From Salvia splendens (taxonomy: Eukaryota > Streptophyta > Magnoliopsida > Lamiales > Lamiaceae): DNA of 64,000 nt. Below, piece after piece: positions 12,515 through 22,370 of this stretch. Position 1 is the stretch's first letter, and the number at the start of each line of letters is the position of its first letter. Location: contig NC_056047.1 of the NCBI RefSeq assembly GCF_004379255.2, positions 30,208,293 to 30,272,292 of the forward strand, given 5' to 3'. Both the position numbers and the translations under genes were made by a program. The notes beneath the pieces were generated by a model that was given only the letters and a program-made list of their open reading frames with translations, had not been told where the DNA came from and ran no database searches.

Positions 12515-12571
12515 AGGGTCGATCTCGCAACCTCTAAGATAAAAGAGCGTGTTTTACCGCTGGGCCACTAG
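12515..12571 (-). other. tRNA-like segment within the hAT element
   Basis: Read on the minus strand, this stretch has a box A-like sequence 'tggcccagcggt' and, about 35 nt on, a weak box B-like 'gagatcgaccc', with an anticodon-arm-sized middle. A functional tRNA is not supported: box B is degenerate and no acceptor stem closes. It resembles a decayed tRNA-derived module. Confidence 0.4.
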
Positions 12572-12666
12572 ACAATAACATAAGATGATCGAAGTAATAA
12601 AATATTATTCATGTAGGGTACAGTTGTACCCCCTTGTACAATGCTGGATCCGCCAGTGTCCGCTGC

Positions 12667-13278
12667 CAATATTCTGTCTTTTCAATGCAACTTTCAGCGG
12701 ATCGCTGCGCACGTCCCATCGATCACTGAACGTGTTCTTCATTCAAGCAAAATTTTAGAGGTAGAATGTTGTAATTCCAGCGGTCGATGGGCTCCGGAGG
12801 ACTGCTTTCCGGCTTAAATGCTCTTGATTTCTGAATTCGACTTTTGCTATATTTTTAGGCTCTATTTTGCACATTTCTCACTAAACACGTCAAAATACTG
12901 AAATAGACAAAGTATATAAATAATGGACATGTAATGTAACTTTGAGACTCAAAACGACCCAAATAATGGCTTTAAAATAGTGCAAAATTCGAGCGTATCT
13001 TTCGCCCTAATAACCCTTTTAGTCACATATATGATATCTTAATTGTTGCTTTATAAACTAAAGTAAGTGAAATCACGTCCTTCGAATTTCTTTGTCCGGT
13101 TGAATCTTTACCACTTGTTTAATTACTTTGATTTTCTTATCTTTGTATATTTATTATAAAATTAAACTAAAAAATCCTGTGTGTCTAGATAATGCTATAT
13201 GAAACTTGATTGTGATAGACAGTCTACAATCTTATTCTCCGTGATTCGAAACCCAATATTGACCATTAGCTATACTAT
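12667..13278. other. Spacer with short local duplication
   Basis: The text around 12,835-13,000 ('cgacttttgctatattttt...') repeats that at about 11,670-11,850 upstream of the hAT element, including 'gctctattttgcacatttct'. A ~180-bp block is therefore duplicated around the element. No gene is visible. Confidence 0.5.
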
Positions 13279-14280
13279 TGCTACAATGTACACTTGTAGA
13301 GATCTAGGAAATCCAACACAAAACATGAGATTGTCTTGTCCTAATCCTATGAATTAGGATAGAACAAGAACAATAACCACAAACCCTAATCTCCCTAGTG
13401 CAAAGGCACAAAAATCGAGGGAAAGAGGGAGAGAGAGAACGCCGCCGACGGCGGCTAGGGTTAGGGTTAGGAATGTTGTGAATTGTGTATTGTATGTTTT
13501 AGGGTTTCCCATCTCTCTCACTATTTATAAGAAGAGTTGTTGGGCTAGAATGAGAATCCATGGAGTGAATTAGATGTTGGGTAGATAAATATCTAAGTAA
13601 ATCAATTAACCCATGATTTAATATATTATCCAATGGAATATTATTTTGTTCCACTAAAGAATAATATTGGACTCCCATCTAACTCACCATATTACGAATA
13701 ACTTGGGTTCCATTTTATTTTATAATATTTTCCGCATTTAAGATTATCTTAATCCATCAATTTAATTTTTTTTTCTGCTATGTGACTTGAATTAAATTAA
13801 TTCTCCAAAGAGTTTTTCTAGTTTGAAACTTTATTTATTATTCATGGAATAAAATTTCAACTGCACAGATTTCTGAATAATAAATTCTTTTTTTCAAACA
13901 CCTCTTGGGGATTTAATAATACCACACTGGGCACACGAATTCTATGAAATAAATTCCAATACTTTCATGTTATTCAATTACTACCACCCAAGATATCATG
14001 TTTGAGTTGCGAAAAACTCTCCTATATTGATAAGTCAAAGTGACGTCTGATTAAATAAACAATATTAATATTATTTTCATAAACTAGAAAATACTAAAAT
14101 TTCTGAAATATATTTTTCAGTAGATAGCAATAAAGAATAAATTTTGTATTAGATCCTTTCAATGTTTTACCACACCAATGTTACTAATCGCTTCTTAGGT
14201 AAAAGAGAATAATCACAAACACTGCAACCATACCAATAAGTAGTCAAGACCTATCTAGGTTGTGAACTCGTTTTTCTTCT
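13279..14280 (-). mobile_element. Decayed Ty1/copia LTR-like sequence
   Basis: Several blocks match the order of the duplicated sequence at 59.9-62.2 kb: 'tttattattcatggaataa', 'ttgcgaaaaac', 'gataagtcaaagt', 'accacaccaatgtta' and 'ctatctaggttgtgaa'. The same reasoning (LTR of a minus-strand copia element) applies here. It includes a short telomere-like run 'agggttagggttagg' at about 13,457, taken as coincidental. No pol frame is adjacent, so it is either solo or a fragment. Confidence 0.4.
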
Positions 14281-14299
14281 TACTAGATCTGGTCAAGTC

Positions 14300-14488
14300 G
14301 AGGGGCGGAGCCAGGATTTTATTGGAGAAGGGGCAAAAATATAATACATAGGAAAATTTTATGTATTTGAGAAGGGGCATTTAGTGTGGTTAACGTACAT
14401 AATTAAAAATTTATGTATAAATATATCAGAGAATGAGTGGATGAGGAGGGGCAATTGCCCCATGTCCTCATACGGTGGCTACGCCCTT
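14300..14488. mobile_element. Short TIR element with 9-bp TSD
   Basis: The 9-bp direct repeat GGTCAAGTC lies at 14,291-14,299 and 14,489-14,497. Immediately inside are imperfect inverted ends, 'aggggcggagcca' and 'tggctacgccctt'. The 189-bp body is non-coding. A 9-bp duplication suggests a MULE-type insertion. A hAT with 8 bp plus one chance base is the alternative. Confidence 0.75.
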
Positions 14489-14497
14489 GGTCAAGTC

Positions 14498-17122
14498 CCC
14501 TACTGGAGAACCCATGAGGAATCATCAGATTCTCCTACTTTAACCTTCTTAGTAAGAAGTCTTAGACTTATTTATTATATTTCAATAAATAAACCATTAT
14601 ATTATATATTCTCATAATTAGGTAAACAAGTGGATGTGACGTTTCTCGTATATATGCACAAGTTGACTGTACAAAGGCTTGTAAGCTCGAAGCATCTTTT
14701 AGCATACAAACCCCAGCAGAAAATAGTTTCCAAATTGAAAAATGCATGTTCTTGTGTGACGGAGTAGAAAGGAAATAGTGCATATTCTTATGGGACGGAG
14801 GGAGTAATAAAACTAAGGAGTTGTTGTCATAAGATGGCTTGCAGTTCATATCCAATCGGCGGACTGCCGGAATCACCCGCCGTGTGAAATTGGCATGTTA
14901 TGTAAAGTTGATGATTTTTTTGATCACTTTTAGAAAATCTCATTTCTTAACTACATTAATTTTAATGAATAACTGATAAAGTAAGAGAGAGAAGAGAGTA
15001 TCCATACTATAGGAGGGAGAATAATAAAATATGGTAAGAAAGTTTTTAGCATAGAAATTAGACTAATTATAATGTATAAAATTAAAAAATTAGACTATTT
15101 TTTGAAGATATAGTTAATATAATTTTATAATAAAACATAAGTGAAATCTATTAGTGGAATGCATTGCATGGTTTATTTAATAAAAATATTAAATTAAAAT
15201 GAGAAATTATACATAAATATTGTAAAATGGAAAAGCAGAACGGGAAAATGTACTAAACATATAGATTTATAATACTTCAATTAATGTAATTGCCAAAGAA
15301 AATTGTACAAAGAGAAAATTCGAACTCTAATCTTAAATTTTAGTATATATATTAGGATGTATTCAGGTTCAACATGTAAATATTGTCCAAATATTCAATT
15401 GGATCTCAGCCCCACGATTTTGTCATCTAACGGTCAGATTAATGGCACATGTCATTTAATAATGTAGATTTTCATTCTAACAATGTACACCGTCTAATAA
15501 TGTAGCATTATAGTCTAATAATCTAGGTTTTCATTCTAATAATGTACACCGACTAATAATGTAGATTTTTCATCAAATAATGTAGCTCGGTTATTTTGAT
15601 CACAACCATCCAATCCAAAGATCCAAGGACAGTGATTTGTTTAAAGCTTAACACTAAAGAACTGTGAGGAACCTAATACACCCGATATCATGTATATACA
15701 TGAATATTTTTGTTCCTGGCAAGAATTTACAGTGTCGGTAATACATCGGCGAGTTTATCGGCAATTAATCCGACTGATTTCGAATACTCATTTATGGAAA
15801 GAAATCTTACCATGTAGAATCTTCTTACCGTCATCACTTTTATATGAGCAAAGTATACTCTTTATTGTTTTTACTGTGTTTCCGTTAGGCTTTGCCACGC
15901 TGATCGACCTTGTAACATAAACTGGATATTTAAAATTTATATAATATGTCAACATTTTTTAATACTCACGCAAAATCAAGAATTGAAACAATGCATATGG
16001 CACATCCAATCGAATAAGCAAAAAAATACATGTGTAAATCATACGTAATTATCAATACTTTTCCGTTGTCAGACTTTGAACTCATCAAAATATTGAAAAA
16101 ATGAAACGTTGTCGATCTTTGTACAAATTATAATACTGAAATTAGGGTAGATTAGTCAGAATATAAAATATAGTTATGGCAAAGTAACATAGGGGCATTA
16201 GACATTATGCCTCTAAATCAAAAAATACTCCTACTTAGGGAGCAATAAAGTGGTGATTTTATATGAGGAGCAGTTAATGCATTTCAGTGCAAGTAATTCG
16301 AGAGTATTAAATTCGTTGAAGGAATTAAACAGACATTAATAGCAGGCACTGAACGTGGTGGGCAATAAAGGAGGCGGTGTTATTTCTAATTGATTCCATT
16401 TTGGAAAATAAGGTGATTTATTTATTGTGAGTTTAACGCGTATGGATTTATTTATAAATATGAATAATAGTAAATGTATCGTATTCGGCAGTTGTGCAGT
16501 GAATATTTTCCAGTTCATAGTGGTACTGGAATTCAGAGCCATATTTATTAGTGTAAAATTAATGGATTTTTCCAACCCACGCCGTATATAATTTAATCTA
16601 ATTAAAAATTGCTTCCACCTCATTCACTTTTATATACACACTATAAAACAACGATCGGTTATTTATTTTTAACGTGTGCAGTTCTGTCCACGTGGTGCCG
16701 GGCCAATAAATAATTCCCCTGTTTTTCTCCTTCATTCCCTTCTTCACTAGAGAATTCCACACTTACTTATCATCCAATCCCATGAAATATGCAATATTTG
16801 AGAATCAACACATAATTTTATATAATATTATTTTGTGTGTTAATGAATAGATAGTAAAATAAGAGATAAAAAATAGAGATACAAATGTTTCTATATTAGA
16901 AAATGTTTCATTTTTAATGAAACAATCCAAAAAGGAAATGTTTCATATATAATGAGACATATGGAGTAAGTCATAGTCCATATTCATTTATGTCAATCTT
17001 TTCCTTATTTTTTACTTTATTATTTGTGGGCCATATCATTCACTACATAATTTCAATTACTTTCTCTTTAATTTACCAATTATGCATTAAAACTCGTGTT
17101 ATCTCTAAATGATATATTTATC
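14498..17122. other. AT-rich spacer with repeat fragments
   Basis: A Stowaway-type right end ('tgggacggagggagta') at about 14,792-14,807 lacks its partner. At 15,465-15,590 short modules of the type 'ctaataatgtag' recur at least six times. Another MITE-end fragment lies at about 16,895-16,965. No credible gene was found. Confidence 0.5.
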
Positions 17123-17289
17123 TGGGGGAGTGATCAAGATATAACTAATCTTAAGTGTATAACTAGAGAACAAATCTCAGCCACACATCTTAATGGAACA
17201 AATATTATTTATTTTAATAATATAAAATAGGCCAAGGGTATTTTTGGAAATTATATTATCAAATTCAAATTTACGTGATTTCCTTTCTT

Positions 17290-17600
17290 TCTCCTTCCAA
17301 ATCTGCGATCAAATCTCCTTCGATTTGGGGCGGCGCTGATGCAGGCACTGGCGACGTGGCATAGTTGGGGCGGTTGGTTGTGATGGGCGTCGCATCATGT
17401 TGATGTTGGTGGTGGTAGCCGTGATTTGGTGACAGCGGGAGCGGAGCTGCGTTGGTGCGCCACAGATTGTGTGCGGCGGTGATGTTAGTTGAGAGAAACT
17501 CCGTCCAAGGACACTGTTGTTGAGAGCGATACGGCAGCGGCTGCGGTGTGTTAGTGATGGATGATTTCTTGGGCTTGTGTTTTTTGGATGGCATTGTTGG
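17290..17600 (-). other. GC-rich block, possible captured gene fragment
   Basis: This GC-rich island sits where the sister element at 58 kb carries its captured exon. The minus strand is open for 107 codons (17,594 down to 17,271), with a His/Pro/Thr-rich product I do not recognise. Its location just inside the left TIR and its contrast with the AT-rich surroundings suggest capture of host sequence. This is inference. Confidence 0.3.
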
Positions 17601-17741
17601 AAGTAAGGTTTGTGGTATGAGAATGTGGTGATGAAAGGGGATGTATCATGTATGTATATTGGTAGGTGGCCCTTGGTCCCAAGCTCGATCAATTATTCAT
17701 TTTATGAAATGTAAATTGTTTAGTTTGAAGAGATTTTCAAA

Positions 17742-18747
17742 AAATAAGAGTGATGTGTTTTGTGAACAAGAGAAAAGCGTTTTGTAAACAAGAGTGAAGT
17801 AAAATCAGAATAAGAGTGATGTGTTTTTTGAACAAGAGTGAAGTAAAATCAGAATAAGAGTGATGTGTTTTGTGAACAAGAGTGAAGCGTTTTCTAAACA
17901 AGAGTGATGTGTTTGGTGAACAAGAGTGAAGTAAAATCAGAATAAGAGTGATGTGTTTTGTGAACAAGAGTGAAGTAAAATCAGAATAAGAGTGATGTGT
18001 TTTGTGAACAAGAGTGAAGTGTTTTCTGAACAAGAGTGAAGTGTTTTGTGAACAAGAGTGAAGTAAAATCAGAATAAGAGTGATGTGTTTTGTGAACAAG
18101 AGTGAAGTGTTTTCTGAACAAGAGTGAAGTGTTTTGTGAACAAGAGTGAAGTAAAATCAGAATAAGAGTGATGTGTTTTGTGAACAAGAGTGAAGTAAAA
18201 TCAGAATAAGAGTGATGTGTTTTGTGAACAAGAGTGAAGTGTTTTCTGAACAAGAGTGAAGTAAAATCAGAATAAGAGTGATGTGTTTTGTGAACAAGAG
18301 TGAAGTAAAATCAGAATAAGAGTGATGTGTTTTGTGAACAAGAGTGAAGTGTTTTCTGAACAAGAGTGAAGTAAAATCAGAATAAGAGTGATGTGTTTTG
18401 TGAACAAGAGTGAAGTAAAATCAGAATAAGAGTGATGTGTTTTGTGAACAAGAGTGAAGCGTTTTCTAAACAAGAGTGAAGTAAAATCAGAATAAGAGTG
18501 ATGTGTTTTGTGAACAAGAGTGAAGTAAAATCAGAATAAGAGTGATGTGTTTTGTGAACAAGAGTGAAGTGTTTTCTGAACAAGAGTGAAGTAAAATCAG
18601 AATAAGAGTGATGTGTTTTGTGAACAAGAGTGAAGTAAAATCAGAATAAGAGTGATGTGTTTTGTGAACAAGAGTGAAGCGTTTTCTAAACAAGAGTGAA
18701 GTAAAATCAGAATAAGAGTGATGTGTTTTGTGAACAAGAGTGAAGTG
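17742..18747 (+). repeat. 22-bp minisatellite with 110-bp higher-order period
   Basis: The basic 22-bp monomers are 'tgttttgtgaacaagagtga' plus two bases, 'taaaatcagaataagagtga' plus two, and a variant with 'tgttttctgaac'. They combine as 44-bp and 66-bp blocks. From about 18,050 onward the order is regular, with a 110-bp (5 x 22) higher-order repeat, at least six periods long. The long minus-strand frames across it exist only because the monomer lacks stops in that frame; no protein is proposed. Confidence 0.95.
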
Positions 18748-18856
18748 TACTCGGAAATGATGTGGAGGAATTGGCGAAGATGCCGTTTTGATGAAAAGCT
18801 GTTGTCGTTTACTCATTTTTCATTTTTTTAAATTCATTTTTCTGCCCAACAAAAGC

Positions 18857-19167
18857 ATTATTTTACTTCACTCTCGTTTACAAAACACATCACTCTTATT
18901 CTGATTTTACTTCACTCTTGTTCACAAAACACATCACTCTTCTTATTCTGATTTTACTTCACTCTTATTCACAAAACACATCACTCTTACTGTGATTTTA
19001 CTTCACTCTTGTTCACTGAACACATCACTCTTATTCTGATTTTACTTCACTCTTATTCACAGAACACATCACTCTTACATTGATTTTACTTCACTGTTGT
19101 TCACAAAACAATCACTATTATTCTGATTTTACTTCACTCTTGTTTACAAAACACATCACTCTTAGCA
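18857..19167 (-). repeat. Second minisatellite array in inverted orientation
   Basis: About seven 44-bp units ('ttactgtgattttacttcac' type) are the reverse complement of the array ending at 18,747. A ~110-bp unique spacer separates the two. The units here are more diverged (indels, 'cttactgtg', 'cttacattg'). The last unit abuts 'tagcatgattta', which also occurs beside the single remnant unit in the sister element (59,131-59,178). Confidence 0.92.
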
Positions 19168-19426
19168 TGATTTACAAGATAAAATGGAGTACACAACACA
19201 TCATTAACTATAGTAGTAAGACTTACAAGAAAATAAAATAAAATTCAGTGGAATATTTATTTAATCAGAACGTAAGAGTTATAAACTATAGTAAAAAATA
19301 CAACAAAATCTGTTTCTACTGCCATACACGTTCAAACTGGCAATCTCGGCAAAATCCTTTGCCCCCCAAATCTCCATAGACAGTGTTGAAGAAACGGAGT
19401 ATCCGCCATCTCCGAATCTAACGCTC

Positions 19427-19680
19427 AGCGGCAGCATCCTCCTCGATGAGTCTCCGGCGAATCCAAAGCATGAATTCAGCGGCTGAGAGCAATCCGAAAG
19501 CGGCGTAGACGAAGGAGGAGGCAGAATCCTGGAGGAAAACCGACAACAGCGGCAGCATCATCCTCGATGAGTCTCCGTCGAATCCAAAGCATGAATTCAG
19601 CGGCTGAGAGCAATCCGAAAGCGGCGTAGACGAAGGAGGAGGCGGAATCCTGGAGGAAAACCGACAACAGCGGCGTAGAC
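19427..19680. repeat. 121-bp tandem duplication
   Basis: A GC-rich 121-bp unit starting 'agcggcagcatcctc' at 19,427 is repeated at 19,548, with a partial third start at 19,669. On the minus strand it gives a hydrophobic stretch (FVYAAFGLLSAAEFMLW), possibly part of a captured exon. The protein is not recognised. Confidence 0.85.
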
Positions 19681-20042
19681 GAAGGAGAACAATGTTTCTT
19701 TTTCAAATGAATTGAATTTGCCAATGACGTAACCCAATTTTGTATGTGCAAAGACCATAATACCCCTGCCTTGTTATTATTGAGTAAATTTGTGATTGAG
19801 GGAGCTAAGATCTCATTAAATTCGAAAATTAATACTAGCCATTGATTTTTTTGATCTTGTGGCTATGATTTGTTCTCTAGTTATTTGGTTAAGAGGTGTT
19901 TGCCATAGATCACTACCCTATTTATCTGATATAGATAGAGAGAGTACTAGAATAATCTCAACTTTGATCCCATGATCACTTTTAAGTTCATACGCTTATC
20001 TTATTATTCACTTCGAGTCACCAATTAAATTAACTGTGTTGG

Positions 20043-21255
20043 TGTTGGGATTCTACTTCAAATAAGAGATAAAAGCCGGGCGTAATACAACCCAAAGAAG
20101 GAATACAAAAGAACGAACTTAACCGAAATTATAATTGAAAAAAAAATCAAAACAGTAAGACCGTAAAAGTGTTTAGCCGAGTCGAGGAGGCCTCTTTCCG
20201 CAAGACGAGATACGCCCTAGTAGTGCTCTCGGTTTAGCTTGTCGTCCCCAAATATAAAATGGCTACGTCTTTGGTGAAGTAGCACCGCAATCAACAGAGC
20301 TCCGGCGAACCGGATGGAGGAGAGGGCAGAGCTTTCGACAGAAAAACAATGCAGGAGAGAGAGAGAGAGCTTAAGATGCTATATGCGTTGTGAATGTTGT
20401 CTAGAGATGCATGGAATGGCTAGCCTATTTATAGGCCTAGTCCACTGCAGGGGTCAACTCAGCCTTGACGCTGTCATCACGGCTCATTATGGCGGGGCAG
20501 TAACCGCTGTCATCACGGCTCATTACGGCGGGGCAGTAACCGCTGGCCGTTACGAGTTTGAAAGCTGGAGTGGTCGACGTTGAATCTAGACGCTGTACAC
20601 GCCCTAGTTCAACCGTCACATGTGGACTTCGTGAAGCGACTTGATTAAGACACTGATCAAGCCATCGCTCAAGGCATAACAGGCCGAGTTGATCAGGCTG
20701 CTGATCAAGGCGCAGCATGTCAAGTTGATCAAGCTACTGCCCAAAACTGAGGTGGTCCAAAACATTAAGTCTGGATCCAGGGACAAGCCCAAGAACCAAG
20801 CCCAAAGACCACCCAGGGTCCAATTGCTAAGATCCAAGTCCAAGTCCAAGTCCAAGGGCAAGGGCACGGGCTTAGGCACAGGCGCGGGTGCGGGCACGGC
20901 TTGGCTCGGCACGCGTGTGGGCTCTTTCACCCATCTTAGTCCACGATAATTACTAAATGTAATAAGTCACTTAATAAATACACATTTAAAGATGTGTCTC
21001 GTCTCCTATGTGGGATAATTAAAACTAGTTAATTACTCCCTACAATTTCAACTCATAGTTTTATCAAAAGCTACAATGCGATCCACTATTTCTCATTCAC
21101 CGGGAATCGGATTTGAGAAAGTGTATATACTACGGTCATCTGCGCGGAACGTAGATTGACGCTATATCATTTAATTTTCCAAAATTAAATGTCTCGTCAT
21201 ATTTATTATTGGTCAAACTTCGTTGACCGGACATCTTAAGATCAAGATTCCTACA
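20043..21255 (-). repeat. 3' LTR of minus-strand copia
   Basis: It is 1213 bp, bounded by TGTAGG/CCCAACA on the minus strand. The polypurine-type tract 'tgtgggggat' lies just outside at about 21,256-21,265. It carries a 36-bp tandem duplication (20,470-20,505 and 20,506-20,541) absent from the other LTR, plus a run of 'aagtcc' repeats near 20,838. Confidence 0.9.
20427..20433 (-). promoter_or_regulatory. LTR TATA box
   Basis: TATAAAT on the minus strand within 'cctataaatagg'. The same element is at the equivalent place in the other LTRs of this family (29,574 minus, 35,951 plus). Confidence 0.6.
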
Positions 21256-21815
21256 ATCCCCCACATGAGTGGAAATAGCCAAATGCATATGCATGCAGAC
21301 ACAAGCTCAACCCTCGAGAGGTATATAAGCATAAGGATAAGTAGTTGTTGGCTTTGAACCCTCCATAGTCGACACCATCGGATACACAGGCGACTTAGTA
21401 GCGCGATGCTTTGAACTAATCCCCCACGGCGTGCACCGAGACAATGGTGTTAACGCTTAAACACCTCAACCTCATCTGTTCTCACGTTTTGTGTCCTGTG
21501 CGGCCTTGGACACCACTTTGGATTCATAAGTGTGTTATTTGAAGCGGCCTCACTTCACACTTATATAGGTGATTCCTAATCGAGTATCTTGCCCTACTCG
21601 GTCTACTTGAGAACTCAATCTTCTCGAGATCCTTATGAGTCATTAAAGTCATAGACTTAGCCTCACCACTAGGAAAATTTTCCAACTCTCTATTGTTCTC
21701 CAGGGAATAGATATAGTTGAGTGTTTCTCATGAACTCTCATAGCTTAGTTGTCCCTTTGAACCAAGTTCTTGGGATCTCCAGTCATCATGGTTGGGTTTC
21801 TACTATGTCAATTCT
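21256..21815 (-). other. 3' non-coding internal region of copia
   Basis: It lies between the pol stop (minus strand, 21,816) and the LTR. It matches the equivalent region of the plus-strand copy (34,626-35,187) and ends in a G-rich tract just before the LTR. Confidence 0.8.
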
Positions 21816-22370
21816 TTAGTTTGTGGATTTCAAACTCATTCCCTCTAGCAACTTATTCATTTGATCACGGTTTAACCCTTTGGTTAGCAGATCCGCTAGA
21901 TTATCTATTGACTTCACATAGTCAATTGTAATCACCCCTGTTGTGATCAAATGTCCCACGATGTTATGTCGTCAACGTATATGTCGAGACTTACCATTAT
22001 AGAAGCCATTGTTTGCCCTTCCAATAGCCTCTTGGCTATCGCAGTGGATCAGCACTGGTGGCATTGGCTTAGACCAACATGGAATATCTTCAAGGAAGTT
22101 CTTAAGCCACTCGGCTTCCTCACCAGCCTTATATAAGGCAATGAACTCCGATTCCATTGTTGATCTGGCTATACATGTCTGTTTTGTGGATTTCCACGAT
22201 ACAACACCACCCCTAATAGTAAAGACGTATCCACTTGTTGAAAGTGAGTCTCTATTGTCGGATATCCAATTTTCATCACAGTATCCTTCAAGTACTGGGG
22301 GTATATCGAGAAGTGTAGCCCATGATTTTGAGTATGTTTTAAATATCTCAAAACTCTCACAAGAGTCTTC
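21816..22370 (-). pseudogene. copia RNase H, frameshifted
   Basis: RNase H degrades the RNA strand during reverse transcription. Its hallmark pieces are present on the minus strand: LRYLKHTQN after the [29 protein letters not shown] and the terminal LADLLTKGLN, ending at the TAA at 21,816. They are spread over different frames (breaks near 22,170 and 21,975). The plus-strand copy has the same domain nearly intact, which confirms the identity. Confidence 0.85.

Larger units (their letters stand above)
11855..12658. mobile_element. Non-autonomous hAT element with perfect 8-bp TSD
   Basis: Inverted termini 'cagtggcgaatccag' and 'ctggatccgccagtg' (two mismatches) are flanked by the perfect direct repeat TCCGCTGC at 11,847-11,854 and 12,659-12,666. 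The 8-bp duplication places it in the hAT superfamily. The element is 804 bp with no transposase. It contains a nested retroposon-like insertion (12,117-12,299) and a tRNA-like segment near its right end. Confidence 0.88.
17123..19920. mobile_element. Long-TIR element carrying opposed minisatellite arrays
   Basis: The left end 'gggggagtgatcaagatata' and the following ~110 bp closely match the left end of the element at 58,217. The right end ('tgccatagatcactacccta') matches that element's right end. The ends are also imperfect inverted copies of one another: 'ataactagagaacaaatc' on the left appears inverted as 'gatttgttctctagttat' on the right. The family is thus a TIR DNA transposon of unknown superfamily. 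The interior holds a GC-rich block (17,290-17,600), a 22-bp minisatellite in two orientations, and a 121-bp duplication. No transposase is visible. Confidence 0.75.

Noticed and set aside
13450..13475. Interstitial telomere repeat
   Set aside because: Only about three TTAGGG-like units inside decayed LTR-like sequence; too short to mean more than chance or a telo-box.
15690..15920. 76-residue plus-strand frame
   Set aside because: No recognised motif, AT-rich context, no repeat or conservation in this window.
17737..18816. Long minus-strand frames rich in HSYSDFTSLLF-type repeats
   Set aside because: They follow the 22-bp minisatellite, which has no stops in that frame; no start context, homology or selection evidence.
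18050..19167. CRISPR-like regular repeats
   Set aside because: Plant DNA, no unique spacers; a minisatellite with continuous monomers.
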